Below are positions 1-9,278 of a stretch of DNA of 64,000 bases, piece after piece. The DNA is from Klebsiella quasivariicola (GTDB lineage Bacteria; Pseudomonadota; Gammaproteobacteria; Enterobacterales; Enterobacteriaceae), in assembly GCF_002269255.1 (NCBI RefSeq), contig NZ_CP022823.1, forward strand, positions 3,720,001 to 3,784,000, in the 5' to 3' direction. Every line of letters begins with the position of its first letter. The stretch's first letter is position 1. A program made the translations under genes and the position numbers. A model generated the notes under the pieces. The model was not told the origin of the DNA. It searched no databases and saw only the letters and a program-made list of their open reading frames with translations.

Positions 1-39
1 AATCCCAGCCCAATGTATGCCAATTATTATGGGGATCTC

Positions 40-1008
40 ATGGGCACAGCCAAACACAGTAAACTGCTTATCCTTGGTTCTGGACCTGCGGGATACACCG
101 CGGCGGTCTATGCCGCACGCGCCAACCTGCAGCCGGTGCTGATCACCGGGATGGAAAAAGGCGGTCAGCTGACCACCACGACGGAAGTGGAAAACTGGCC
201 AGGCGATCCGAACGATCTCACCGGTCCGCTGCTGATGGAGCGCATGCACGAGCATGCCACCAAATTTGAAACCGAGATCATTTTCGACCATATCAGCCGC
301 GTCGATCTGCAAAACCGCCCGTTCCGTCTGACAGGCGACAGCGGCGAGTACACCTGTGACGCCCTGATCATCGCCACTGGCGCTTCCGCCCGTTACCTGG
401 GTCTGCCTTCCGAAGAGGCATTCAAAGGCCGCGGCGTTTCCGCTTGCGCCACCTGTGACGGATTCTTCTATCGCAACCAGAAAGTAGCAGTCATCGGCGG
501 CGGCAACACCGCAGTTGAAGAGGCTCTGTATCTGTCGAATATCGCCTCTGAGGTACATCTGATCCACCGCCGCGATTCTTTCCGTGCGGAAAAAATCCTC
601 ATCAAGCGTCTAATGGACAAAGTCGAAAGCGGTAACATCGTGCTGCATACCGACCGTACCCTCGAAGAAGTGACTGGCGACCAGATGGGCGTCAGCGGCC
701 TGCGTCTGCGCGATACCAAAAACAGCGACAACGTCGAGTCTCTGGAAGTGGCAGGCCTGTTCGTTGCCATTGGCCACAGCCCGAACACCGCCATCTTTGA
801 AGGTCAGCTGGAACTGGAAAACGGCTATATCAAAGTGCAGTCCGGGATCCATGGCAACGCCACTCAGACCAGCATTCCGGGTGTATTCGCCGCTGGCGAT
901 GTCATGGACCATATCTACCGTCAGGCGATCACCTCTGCGGGCACCGGCTGTATGGCGGCGCTGGACGCCGAACGGTACCTCGACGGTCTGGCTGACGCTT
1001 GCAAATAA
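40..1008 (+). CDS. trxB: Thioredoxin reductase TrxB
   Basis: NADPH-dependent flavoprotein that reduces thioredoxin in the cytoplasm. The 322-residue product has the FAD-binding GSGPAGYT motif near residue 15, the redox-active CATC pair near residues 136-139, the NADPH-binding GGGNTA motif, and the C-terminal GDV of the second FAD segment. The start at 40 is preferred over an in-frame ATG at 13 because it gives the family N-terminus MGTAKHSKL and follows a GGGGAT ribosome site. It ends in ADACK, one residue longer than the E. coli ADAK ending as I remember it. The promoter lies left of the window. As in E. coli, cydDC follows. Confidence 0.97.
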   Translation: MGTAKHSKLLILGSGPAGYTAAVYAARANLQPVLITGMEKGGQLTTTTEVENWPGDPNDLTGPLLMERMHEHATKFETEIIFDHISRVDLQNRPFRLTGDSGEYTCDALIIATGASARYLGLPSEEAFKGRGVSACATCDGFFYRNQKVAVIGGGNTAVEEALYLSNIASEVHLIHRRDSFRAEKILIKRLMDKVESGNIVLHTDRTLEEVTGDQMGVSGLRLRDTKNSDNVESLEVAGLFVAIGHSPNTAIFEGQLELENGYIKVQSGIHGNATQTSIPGVFAAGDVMDHIYRQAITSAGTGCMAALDAERYLDGLADACK

Positions 1009-1036
1009 TCTTTACAAGTCAGTAACAAAGGTAAAG

Positions 1037-1064
1037 AAGGCGACGAAAAGTCGCCTTTATTTTT
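1037..1064 (+). terminator. Rho-independent terminator after trxB
   Basis: Perfect 8-bp stem AAGGCGAC / GTCGCCTT around a GAAAA loop, followed by TTATTTTT. It sits 28 nt after the trxB stop and separates trxB from cydDC. Confidence 0.85.
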
Positions 1065-1122
1065 GCCGCGATGTAACATTGCCGTGCCTAATATTCCCAT
1101 AACGACACCTGCAAAGCGCGCA

Positions 1123-2889
1123 ATGAATAAAACCCGTCAACAAGAGTTAACCCGCTGGTTAAAACAGCAAAGTATTATCTCCCGTCGCTGGTTGATGATT
1201 TCCCGCCTGCTTGGCGTGGCGAGCGGTCTGCTGATCGTGGCGCAGGCCTGGTTCCTGGCGCGGATCCTGCACCGAATGGTGATGGAGAATATTCCAGCGA
1301 CCGCCCTGCTGCTCCCGCTGACCCTGCTGATACTCACCTTTGTGCTGCGCGCCTGGGTGGTCTGGCTGCGTGAGCGGGTCGGCTTTCAGGCCGGGCAGCA
1401 TATCCGCTATGAGATTCGCCGCCAGGTTCTTGACCGTCTCCAGCAGGCAGGCCCGGCGTGGATTCAGGGCAAACCGGCCGGCAGCTGGGCAACGCTTATT
1501 CTTGAGCAAATCGACGACATGCACGATTATTATGCCCGCTACCTGCCCCAGATGACGCTGGCGGCCTGCGTGCCGCTGCTGATCGTTATCACGATTTTTC
1601 CGATTAACTGGGCCGCCGCGCTAATCCTTCTCGGCACCGCCCCGCTGATCCCGCTTTTCATGGCGCTGGTCGGAATGGGCGCCGCCGACGCCAACCGGCG
1701 TAACTTCCAGGCGCTGGCCCGCCTCAGCGGCCACTTCCTCGACCGCCTGCGCGGCATGGAAACCTTACGTATTTTTCATCGAGGTCAGGCAGAAACCGAT
1801 AATATTCGCGACGCCTCGCAGGATTTTCGCCAACGCACCATGGAAGTCCTGCGCCTGGCCTTCCTCTCCTCCGGGGTTCTGGAGTTTTTCACCTCCCTGT
1901 CCATTGCGCTGGTGGCGGTGTATTTTGGCTTCTCTTACCTTGGCGAGCTGAACTTCGGCCACTATGGCGCGGGCGTCACGCTGATGGCAGGATTCCTGAC
2001 GCTTATCCTCGCCCCGGAATTTTTCCAGCCGTTACGTGACCTGGGTACCTTCTACCATGCCAAAGCCCAGGCCGTAGGCGCCGCGGATAGCCTGAAAACG
2101 TTTATGGAAACCCCGCTGACCCAGGTGGAGCGCGGCGAGAAAACCTTAAATGATAACGATCTTATTGGTGTGGAAGCGCGCGATCTGGTGATCAAATCTC
2201 CGGAAGGTAAAGTCCTGGCCGGGCCGCTTAACTTTTCACTGCCCGCCGGCGCTCGTGTGGTGCTGGTCGGCCAGAGCGGATCCGGGAAAAGCTCTTTACT
2301 GAACACACTGCTCGGCTTTTTGCCCTATGAGGGTTCGCTGAAGGTCAACGGCACAGAGCTGCGCGAGCTGGACGCCGAACGCTGGCGCCGCCTGCTGAGC
2401 TGGGTGGGGCAGAATCCCCAGCTACCTGCCGCCACGCTGCGGGAGAATGTGCTGCTGGCATGGCCCGAAGCCAGCGAAGCGCAGCTTCGGCTGGCGCTCG
2501 ACAAGGCCTGGGTCAGCGAATTCATCTCTCTGCTGCCACAGGGGATCCATACCGCCGTGGGCGATCAGGCGGGTCGTCTGTCGGTTGGCCAGGCGCAGCG
2601 TATCGCGGTCGCCCGCGCGCTATTGGTGCCCTGCCGCCTGCTGCTGCTGGATGAGCCCGCCGCCAGCCTCGACGCCCATAGCGAACAGCGGGTCATGCAG
2701 GCCCTGACCCACGCCTCCACCCAACAAACCACGCTGCTGGTCACCCACCAGCTCGAGGGGCTGGCAGACTGGGACGCCGTCTGGGTGATGCAGAACGGAC
2801 AGATAATCGAACAGGGCGACTACGCCACGCTGGCCCGCGCTGGTGGGGTCTTCTCGGCGCTGCTGGCCCATCGTCAGGAGGAGATTTAA
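1123..2889 (+). CDS. cydD: CydD, subunit of the glutathione/cysteine ABC exporter
   Basis: Half-transporter of the heterodimeric CydDC ABC exporter, which moves glutathione and cysteine to the periplasm and is needed for cytochrome bd assembly. The 588 residues comprise an N-terminal membrane domain of about six helices (to about residue 320) and a nucleotide-binding domain with Walker A GQSGSGKS near 383, signature LSVGQ near 486 and Walker B LLLLDEP near 507. The ATG at 1123 gives MNKTRQQELTRWLKQ, matching the family; the longer frame from 1063 would run into the trxB terminator. Its TAA is immediately followed by the cydC ATG, so the two are translationally coupled. Confidence 0.97.
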   Translation: MNKTRQQELTRWLKQQSIISRRWLMISRLLGVASGLLIVAQAWFLARILHRMVMENIPATALLLPLTLLILTFVLRAWVVWLRERVGFQAGQHIRYEIRRQVLDRLQQAGPAWIQGKPAGSWATLILEQIDDMHDYYARYLPQMTLAACVPLLIVITIFPINWAAALILLGTAPLIPLFMALVGMGAADANRRNFQALARLSGHFLDRLRGMETLRIFHRGQAETDNIRDASQDFRQRTMEVLRLAFLSSGVLEFFTSLSIALVAVYFGFSYLGELNFGHYGAGVTLMAGFLTLILAPEFFQPLRDLGTFYHAKAQAVGAADSLKTFMETPLTQVERGEKTLNDNDLIGVEARDLVIKSPEGKVLAGPLNFSLPAGARVVLVGQSGSGKSSLLNTLLGFLPYEGSLKVNGTELRELDAERWRRLLSWVGQNPQLPAATLRENVLLAWPEASEAQLRLALDKAWVSEFISLLPQGIHTAVGDQAGRLSVGQAQRIAVARALLVPCRLLLLDEPAASLDAHSEQRVMQALTHASTQQTTLLVTHQLEGLADWDAVWVMQNGQIIEQGDYATLARAGGVFSALLAHRQEEI

Positions 2890-4611
2890 ATGCGCGCGCT
2901 CTTACCCTATCTGGCGCTCTATAAACGCCATAAATGGATGCTGCTGCTCGGCGTCGTGCTGGCCATCGTGACTCTGCTGGCCAGCATCGGCCTGCTGACG
3001 CTCTCCGGCTGGTTCCTCTCCGCCTCAGCGGTGGTGGGTGTCGCCGGGATCTACAGTTTTAACTACATGCTGCCTGCCGCGGGCGTCCGCGGCGCGGCGA
3101 TTATCCGTACCGCCGGGCGCTACTTCGAGCGTCTGGTCAGTCATGACGCGACCTTCCGCGTGCTGCAGCACCTGCGCGTCTTCACCTTCAGCAAACTGCT
3201 GCCCCTCTCTCCGGCGGGGCTGGCGCGCTTTCGCCAGGGTGAACTGCTCAACCGGGTAGTGGCCGACGTCGACACCCTGGATCATCTCTACCTGCGGGTG
3301 ATTTCACCGCTGGTCGGCGCGCTGGTGGTGATTGTAGTGGTCACCTGCGGATTAAGCCTGCTCGACGTTACCCTTGCGCTGACGCTCGGCGGCATCATGC
3401 TGGTCACCCTGCTGGTTATGCCGCCGCTGTTCTATCGCGCAGGTAAACCAGCCGGCGAAAGTATGACGCAGCTGCGCGGCCAGTATCGCCAACAGCTCAC
3501 TGCCTGGCTGCAGGGCCAGGCAGAGCTGATGGTGTTTAACGCCAGCGACCGCTACCGCGCACAAATGGAAAAGACCGAGCTCAACTGGCAGAACGCACAG
3601 CGCCGTCAGGCCGAGCTGACCGCGCTTTCACAGGCGGTAATGCTGTTAATCGGTGGCATCGCCGTAGTGGCCATGCTCTGGCTGGCCTCTGCTGGCATCG
3701 GTGGCAACAGCCAGCCAGGGGCGCTGATCGCCCTGTTCGTGTTCTGCGCGCTGGCGGCCTTCGAAGCTCTGGCGCCGGTCACTGGCGCTTTCCAGCATTT
3801 AGGCCAGGTGATTGCCTCCGCGCGGCGGATTTCGCAGATCATCGATCAGCAGCCGGAGGTTACCTTTGTTGAGAGTGAAGCCTGCGTGCCAGCACAGGTG
3901 GCCTTAACCTTCAGACAGGTCACGTTCCGCTACCCGCAGCAGCCCTCCCCTGCTCTGGAGAATATCTCCCTGCAGATTGCCGCCGGAGAGCATATCGCCA
4001 TCCTTGGGCGAACCGGCTGCGGAAAGTCAACGTTGTTGCAGTTGCTTACCCGCGCCTGGGACCCGACGCAGGGGGAGATCTTGCTCAACGACCAGCCGCT
4101 GTCACAGATCAGCGAAGCCAGCCTGCGTCAGGCGATGAGCGTGGTGCCGCAGCGGGTGCATCTGTTCAGCGCCACCCTGCGCGACAACCTGCTGCTGGCG
4201 GCGCCTGGTTCTGATGACGCAACGCTCTGCGCGACGCTCGAGAAAGTGGGGCTGGAAAAACTGCTGGAAGATGGCGGACTTAATAGCTGGTTGGGCGAAG
4301 GCGGACGCCAGCTCTCCGGCGGCGAACTGCGCCGGCTGGCCATTGCCCGTGCATTGCTCCACGATGCGCCGCTGATGTTGCTCGATGAACCGACAGAAGG
4401 TCTGGATGCGGGCACCGAAAGCCAGATCCTGCATCTGCTGGCGGAAGTGATGCGCGAGAAAACCGTGCTGATGGTCACCCACCGCCTGCGGGGCCTGGCG
4501 CGTTTTAATCAGATAATAGTCATGGACAACGGCCAGATTATTGAGCAAGGTAGTCACGCGGAGCTGCTCGCTAAACAGGGCCGGTACTTCCAGTTTAAAC
4601 AGCGTCTGTAG
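2890..4611 (+). CDS. cydC: CydC, partner subunit of the CydDC ABC exporter
   Basis: Second half of the glutathione/cysteine exporter. The 573-residue product has an N-terminal transmembrane region (to about residue 300) and an ATPase domain with Walker A GRTGCGKS near 373, signature LSGGE near 475 and Walker B LLDEP near 497. The start codon abuts the cydD stop, and the GAGGAG at the end of cydD serves as its ribosome site. The order trxB-cydD-cydC-aat is that of E. coli. Confidence 0.97.
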   Translation: MRALLPYLALYKRHKWMLLLGVVLAIVTLLASIGLLTLSGWFLSASAVVGVAGIYSFNYMLPAAGVRGAAIIRTAGRYFERLVSHDATFRVLQHLRVFTFSKLLPLSPAGLARFRQGELLNRVVADVDTLDHLYLRVISPLVGALVVIVVVTCGLSLLDVTLALTLGGIMLVTLLVMPPLFYRAGKPAGESMTQLRGQYRQQLTAWLQGQAELMVFNASDRYRAQMEKTELNWQNAQRRQAELTALSQAVMLLIGGIAVVAMLWLASAGIGGNSQPGALIALFVFCALAAFEALAPVTGAFQHLGQVIASARRISQIIDQQPEVTFVESEACVPAQVALTFRQVTFRYPQQPSPALENISLQIAAGEHIAILGRTGCGKSTLLQLLTRAWDPTQGEILLNDQPLSQISEASLRQAMSVVPQRVHLFSATLRDNLLLAAPGSDDATLCATLEKVGLEKLLEDGGLNSWLGEGGRQLSGGELRRLAIARALLHDAPLMLLDEPTEGLDAGTESQILHLLAEVMREKTVLMVTHRLRGLARFNQIIVMDNGQIIEQGSHAELLAKQGRYFQFKQRL

Positions 4612-4650
4612 GCTATTATCTAATTTTTGCTGATGCGTATTGAGGTTAAA

Positions 4651-5355
4651 ATGCGTCTGGTTCAGCTCTCCCGGCACTCTATCGCCTTCCCCTCTCCGGA
4701 AGGCGCCCTGCGAGAACCTAACGGCCTGCTGGCGCTCGGCGGCGATCTGAGCCCCGCGCGGCTGCTGATGGCCTATCAGCGCGGTATTTTCCCCTGGTTT
4801 TCTCCCGGCGACCCGATCCTCTGGTGGTCGCCCGATCCCCGGGCGGTACTCTGGCCGGAGCGGTTCCATCTCAGCCGCAGCATGAAACGCTTTCATCAGC
4901 GTTCGCCCTACCGCGTCACACTCAATCACGCCTTTGGCGCGGTGATTGAAGGCTGCGCCAGCGATCGTGACGAAGGCACCTGGATAACCAGCAGTATCGT
5001 TCGCGCCTATCATCAACTACATGAGCTGGGCCATGCTCACTCCATTGAAGTCTGGCAGGAGAATACGCTGGTGGGAGGAATGTACGGCGTGGCGCAGGGG
5101 GCGCTGTTTTGCGGCGAGTCGATGTTCAGCCGGGCGGAAAATGCCTCTAAAACTGCGCTGCTGGTATTCTGCCAGGCTTTTGCGCAGAGCGGCGGTAAAT
5201 TAATTGACTGTCAGGTGCTGAACAACCATACCGCTTCATTAGGGGCAATGGATATTCCTCGCCGCGATTATCTGGACTATCTCTCAGTATTACGTGGTTA
5301 CCGTCTGCCTGAACGATTTTGGGTGCCGCGGGTGCTATTTCCCGGCGTGCAATAA
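4651..5355 (+). CDS. aat: Leucyl/phenylalanyl-tRNA-protein transferase
   Basis: Transfers Leu or Phe from aminoacyl-tRNA to proteins with N-terminal Arg or Lys, creating N-degrons for ClpS/ClpAP, both of which are encoded a few genes away. The 234-residue product begins MRLVQLSRHS and carries the conserved blocks FPWFSPGDP, WWSPDPRAVL, EGTWIT and GGMYGVAQG. An upstream in-frame ATG (4633) and TTG (4627) exist, but 4651 reproduces the family start. It lies 39 nt behind cydC, so it may be read from the cydDC transcript. Confidence 0.96.
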   Translation: MRLVQLSRHSIAFPSPEGALREPNGLLALGGDLSPARLLMAYQRGIFPWFSPGDPILWWSPDPRAVLWPERFHLSRSMKRFHQRSPYRVTLNHAFGAVIEGCASDRDEGTWITSSIVRAYHQLHELGHAHSIEVWQENTLVGGMYGVAQGALFCGESMFSRAENASKTALLVFCQAFAQSGGKLIDCQVLNNHTASLGAMDIPRRDYLDYLSVLRGYRLPERFWVPRVLFPGVQ

Positions 5356-5924
<569 letters not shown>

Positions 5925-5956
5925 TTGTTTTCGCCGCTAAGGCGTCAGATGCTGAA

Positions 5957-5979
5957 GGCCGGGATATTCCCGGTCTTTT
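5957..5979 (+). terminator. infA terminator hairpin
   Basis: Stem GGCCGGGA / TCCCGGTC with a short TAT loop followed by TTTTC, 32 nt after the infA stop. Confidence 0.65.
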
Positions 5980-5993
5980 CATTTCTGCATCAG

Positions 5994-6022
5994 CAAAAAA
6001 AACCGGCCTGAGGCCGGTTTTT
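5994..6022. terminator. Bidirectional terminator between infA and clpA
   Basis: Perfect 11-bp stem AAAAACCGGCC / GGCCGGTTTTT with a TGA loop. A-runs and T-runs on both sides let it end the minus-strand clpA transcript and back up infA termination. Confidence 0.85.
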
Positions 6023-6037
6023 ATGCGGGAGAGATGC

Positions 6038-8317
6038 TTAGTGGGCGGCTTCCGGTTTGTGCTTCGGTGCGCTCTGGAAGTCGTAGGTCAGCGTGTTTTT
6101 CGCGCTGTCCAGGGCAACCGTCACCTGACCACCATCGACCAGCGAGCCAAACAGCAGCTCGTTCGCCAGCGGTTTTTTCAGGTTGTCCTGAATGACGCGT
6201 CCCATTGGCCGTGCCCCCATTGCCCGGTCGTAGCCTTTCTCTGCCAGCCAGTCGCGCGCTTCCTGACTTACTTCCAGGGAGACGCCTTTCTGATCCAGCT
6301 GAACCTGCAGCTCGACGATAAACTTATCGACAACCTGATGGATCACCGTGGTAGACAGATGATCGAACCAGATAATGTTGTCGAGGCGGTTACGGAACTC
6401 CGGCGTAAAGATCTTCTTGATCTCATCCATCGCATCCGGACTGTTGTCCTGCTGGATAAGACCAATCGATTTACGTTCAGTTTCCCGCACCCCGGCATTG
6501 GTGGTCATCACCAGCACCACGTTGCGGAAGTCCGCTTTACGGCCGTTGTTATCGGTCAGCGTCCCGTTATCCATCACCTGCAGCAGCAGGTTGAACACAT
6601 CCGGATGCGCTTTTTCGATCTCATCGAGCAGCAGCACCGCGTGCGGATGTTTAATCACCGCATCGGTCAGCAGCCCGCCCTGATCGAAGCCAACGTAGCC
6701 CGGAGGCGCCCCGATTAAACGGCTGACGGTATGACGTTCCATATATTCGGACATGTCAAAACGCAGCAGCTCAATACCCAGCGCCTTCGCCAGCTGCACG
6801 GTCACTTCGGTTTTCCCAACCCCGGTAGGCCCGGCGAACAGGAATGACCCAACCGGTTTGTGCTCATGGCCCAGCCCGGCGCGCGCCATTTTGATGGCTT
6901 CGGTCAGCGCCTCAATGGCTTTGTCCTGACCAAAGACCAACATTTTCAGACGATCGCCCAGGTTTTTCAGCGTATCGCGATCGCTCTGGGAGACGCTCTT
7001 CTCAGGGATCCGCGCAATGCGCGCTACCACTGATTCGATATCCGCCACGTTGACCGTTTTCTTACGCTTGCTGACCGGCATTAAGCGCGCCCGCGCGCCC
7101 GCTTCGTCAATGACGTCAATTGCCTTATCCGGCAGATGACGATCGTTAATGTATTTCACCGCCAGCTCAACCGCCGCACGCACCGCTTTAGCGGTATAAC
7201 GCACGTCATGGTGCGCTTCGTACTTCGGCTTCAGGCCATTGATGATCTGGACAGTCTCTTCCACCGACGGTTCGGTGATATCGATCTTCTGGAAACGACG
7301 GGCCAGCGCACGATCTTTCTCAAAGATGTTGCTGAACTCCTGGTAGGTGGTGGAGCCAATTACCCGGATCTTGCCGCTGGAAAGCAGCGGTTTGATCAGG
7401 TTAGCCGCATCGACCTGCCCGCCAGACGCCGCTCCCGCACCGATAATGGTGTGGATTTCATCAATAAACAGGATGCTGTTGGTATCCTGTTCCAGCTGTT
7501 TGAGCAACGCTTTAAAGCGTTTTTCAAAATCGCCACGATATTTGGTGCCTGCCAGCAGAGAACCAATGTCGAGCGAGTAAATAGTGCAGTCGGCCATCAC
7601 TTCCGGCACATCACCCTGCACAATACGCCAGGCAAGGCCTTCGGCGATTGCAGTTTTGCCGACGCCGGATTCACCCACCAACAGCGGGTTATTTTTACGC
7701 CGACGGCACAGAACCTGAATGGCGCGCTCCAGCTCTTTTTCACGGCCAATCAGGGGATCAATGCCGCCAACGCGAGCAAGCTGATTGAGGTTGGTGGTGA
7801 AGTTTTCCATACGTTCCTCCCCGCCGGCTTGCTCTTCATTACCAGGCTGGCTTCCGCTGTTGTCGGAAGACTGGCTCGGCTCGTCTTTGCGTGTGCCATG
7901 AGAAATGAAGTTCACCACATCAAGTCGGCTCACTTCATGTTTACGCAGCAGGTAGGCGGCCTGCGACTCCTGCTCGCTAAAAATCGCCACCAGCACGTTA
8001 GCGCCGGTTACTTCGCTGCGGCCAGAAGATTGCACGTGGAAGACAGCGCGCTGCAGCACACGCTGAAAGCTCAGCGTCGGCTGGGTGTCGCGCTCTTCTT
8101 CCGTTGCCGGCAGGACGGGTGTGGTTTGTTCGATGAAGGCTTCAAGTTCCTGACGCAATGCCACCAGGTCCACAGAACACGCTTCCAGGGCCTCACGGGC
8201 CGAGGGGTTGCTTAGCAGAGCCAGCAGCAAGTGCTCGACAGTCATAAACTCATGACGGTGCTCGCGCGCTCTGGCGAAAGCCATATTTAAACTGAGTTCC
8301 AGTTCTTGATTGAGCAT
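6038..8317 (-). CDS. clpA: ClpA, AAA+ unfoldase of the ClpAP protease
   Basis: Hexameric ATP-dependent unfoldase that feeds substrates, including N-end rule proteins delivered by ClpS, to ClpP. The 759-residue product has a Clp-N domain (1-140), a linker rich in S/E/Q, D1 with Walker A GESGVGKT (about 214) and Walker B LFIDEIHT, and D2 with GPTGVGKT (about 496) and LLLDEIEKAH. The SIGLIQQ segment near 617 is the ClpP-docking IGL loop. The start at 8317 gives MLNQELELSLN; an ORF from 8332 adds five residues absent from the family. It follows clpS by 30 nt. Confidence 0.97.
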   Translation of the reverse strand: MLNQELELSLNMAFARAREHRHEFMTVEHLLLALLSNPSAREALEACSVDLVALRQELEAFIEQTTPVLPATEEERDTQPTLSFQRVLQRAVFHVQSSGRSEVTGANVLVAIFSEQESQAAYLLRKHEVSRLDVVNFISHGTRKDEPSQSSDNSGSQPGNEEQAGGEERMENFTTNLNQLARVGGIDPLIGREKELERAIQVLCRRRKNNPLLVGESGVGKTAIAEGLAWRIVQGDVPEVMADCTIYSLDIGSLLAGTKYRGDFEKRFKALLKQLEQDTNSILFIDEIHTIIGAGAASGGQVDAANLIKPLLSSGKIRVIGSTTYQEFSNIFEKDRALARRFQKIDITEPSVEETVQIINGLKPKYEAHHDVRYTAKAVRAAVELAVKYINDRHLPDKAIDVIDEAGARARLMPVSKRKKTVNVADIESVVARIARIPEKSVSQSDRDTLKNLGDRLKMLVFGQDKAIEALTEAIKMARAGLGHEHKPVGSFLFAGPTGVGKTEVTVQLAKALGIELLRFDMSEYMERHTVSRLIGAPPGYVGFDQGGLLTDAVIKHPHAVLLLDEIEKAHPDVFNLLLQVMDNGTLTDNNGRKADFRNVVLVMTTNAGVRETERKSIGLIQQDNSPDAMDEIKKIFTPEFRNRLDNIIWFDHLSTTVIHQVVDKFIVELQVQLDQKGVSLEVSQEARDWLAEKGYDRAMGARPMGRVIQDNLKKPLANELLFGSLVDGGQVTVALDSAKNTLTYDFQSAPKHKPEAAH

Positions 8318-8347
8318 AGGCACCTCCCCCAATTTTCATGCCTGTAT

Positions 8348-8665
8348 TCAGGCTTTTTCCAGCGTACACAGCAATGGATGCTCGTTCTCCCTCGCGTACT
8401 GATTCACCATAGCGACTTTGGTCTCCGCCACTTCCGCGGTAAATACGCCACAAATCGCCTTACCTTCATAGTGAACCGTGAGCATCAGTTGCGTTGCACG
8501 TTCAACATCATAAGAAAAGAATTTTTGTAACACGTCAATAACAAACTCCATTGGAGTGTAGTCATCATTGACCAATATCACTTTATACATAGATGGCGGT
8601 TTAATCGCATCACGAACTTCGTCGTCAACCAGTTGCTCGAAGTCCAGCCAATCTCTCTTACTCAT
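8348..8665 (-). CDS. clpS: ClpS, N-end rule adaptor of ClpAP
   Basis: A 105-residue adaptor that binds N-terminal Leu/Phe/Trp/Tyr residues and docks on the ClpA N domain. The core PPSMYKVILVNDDYTPMEFV and the HYEGKAICGVFTAEVAETKV segment, which form the substrate-binding pocket, are intact. The N-terminal tail MSKRDWLDFEQL differs slightly from E. coli but keeps its length. It lies 30 nt upstream of clpA in one unit. Confidence 0.97.
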   Translation of the reverse strand: MSKRDWLDFEQLVDDEVRDAIKPPSMYKVILVNDDYTPMEFVIDVLQKFFSYDVERATQLMLTVHYEGKAICGVFTAEVAETKVAMVNQYARENEHPLLCTLEKA

Positions 8666-8990
8666 CGTCAGTGTTCATCATCGGTTGCTGTTGCCAACAG
8701 GCGGAGGCCTGTCGATGACCAGAGGTTATGCTCATCACAAATCTACAATAGATCATAGATAACTATCATCTATCGCTTCTATCCGCGACGGCTGTCACAT
8801 TCCCCGGCAATAGCGTTAACTGCTTCAAATTTTGACGCATTTTTCGCCGTTCCCCCTCCTCAATCGCTTGACGCGTTTTCGTATTTCTCTAAATTGTAGT
8901 AGCGAGAGTTGGCGAGCAATTGAACAACTCGTCACTCCACCACCGGTTCATTCCATCTTACTAATAAAGATTTACGAAGGATGTCGAAGT
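8666..8990. promoter_or_regulatory. Divergent clpS / cspD promoter region
   Basis: A 325-nt intergenic region between divergent clpS and cspD. The clpS-proximal part has several overlapping GATCATAGATAACTATCATC-like short palindromic runs near 8751-8773. The cspD-proximal 100 nt are AT-rich and form the leader. AAGG at 8977-8980 is the likely cspD ribosome site. No ORF is convincing here; promoter elements were not fixed to single bases. Confidence 0.45.
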
Positions 8991-9212
8991 ATGGAAATGG
9001 GTACTGTTAAGTGGTTCAACAATGCCAAAGGGTTCGGTTTTATCTGCCCTGAGGGCGGCGGCGAAGACATTTTCGCCCATTACTCCACCATCCAGATGGA
9101 TGGTTACAGAACGCTAAAAGCCGGACAAGCCGTTCGGTTTGATGTTCACCAGGGGCCAAAAGGCAACCACGCCAGCGTGATCGTCCCTGTGGAAGCGGAA
9201 ACGGCTGCATAA
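8991..9212 (+). CDS. cspD: CspD, stationary-phase cold-shock-like protein
   Basis: A 73-residue single cold-shock domain that in E. coli is induced in stationary phase and inhibits DNA replication as a dimer on ssDNA. The RNP motifs KGFGFICP and DIFAHYS are visible. The start at 8991 yields MEMGTVKWFNN; the longer frame from 8832 would put an untypical extension before the domain. The C-terminus ends VEAETAA. Confidence 0.94.
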   Translation: MEMGTVKWFNNAKGFGFICPEGGGEDIFAHYSTIQMDGYRTLKAGQAVRFDVHQGPKGNHASVIVPVEAETAA

Positions 9213-9244
9213 CTCTTTTGCTTCATTGTGTACATCCTGCTAAT

Positions 9245-9276
9245 AAAATGCCAGTCCTTCTGACTGGCATTTTTAT
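9245..9276. terminator. Shared cspD / macB terminator
   Basis: Inverted repeat ATGCCAGTC / GACTGGCAT with loop CTTCT, flanked by AAAA on the left and TTTTATT on the right. It can serve convergent cspD (plus) and macB (minus), whose stop lies at 9281-9279. Confidence 0.85.
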
Positions 9277-9278
9277 TC

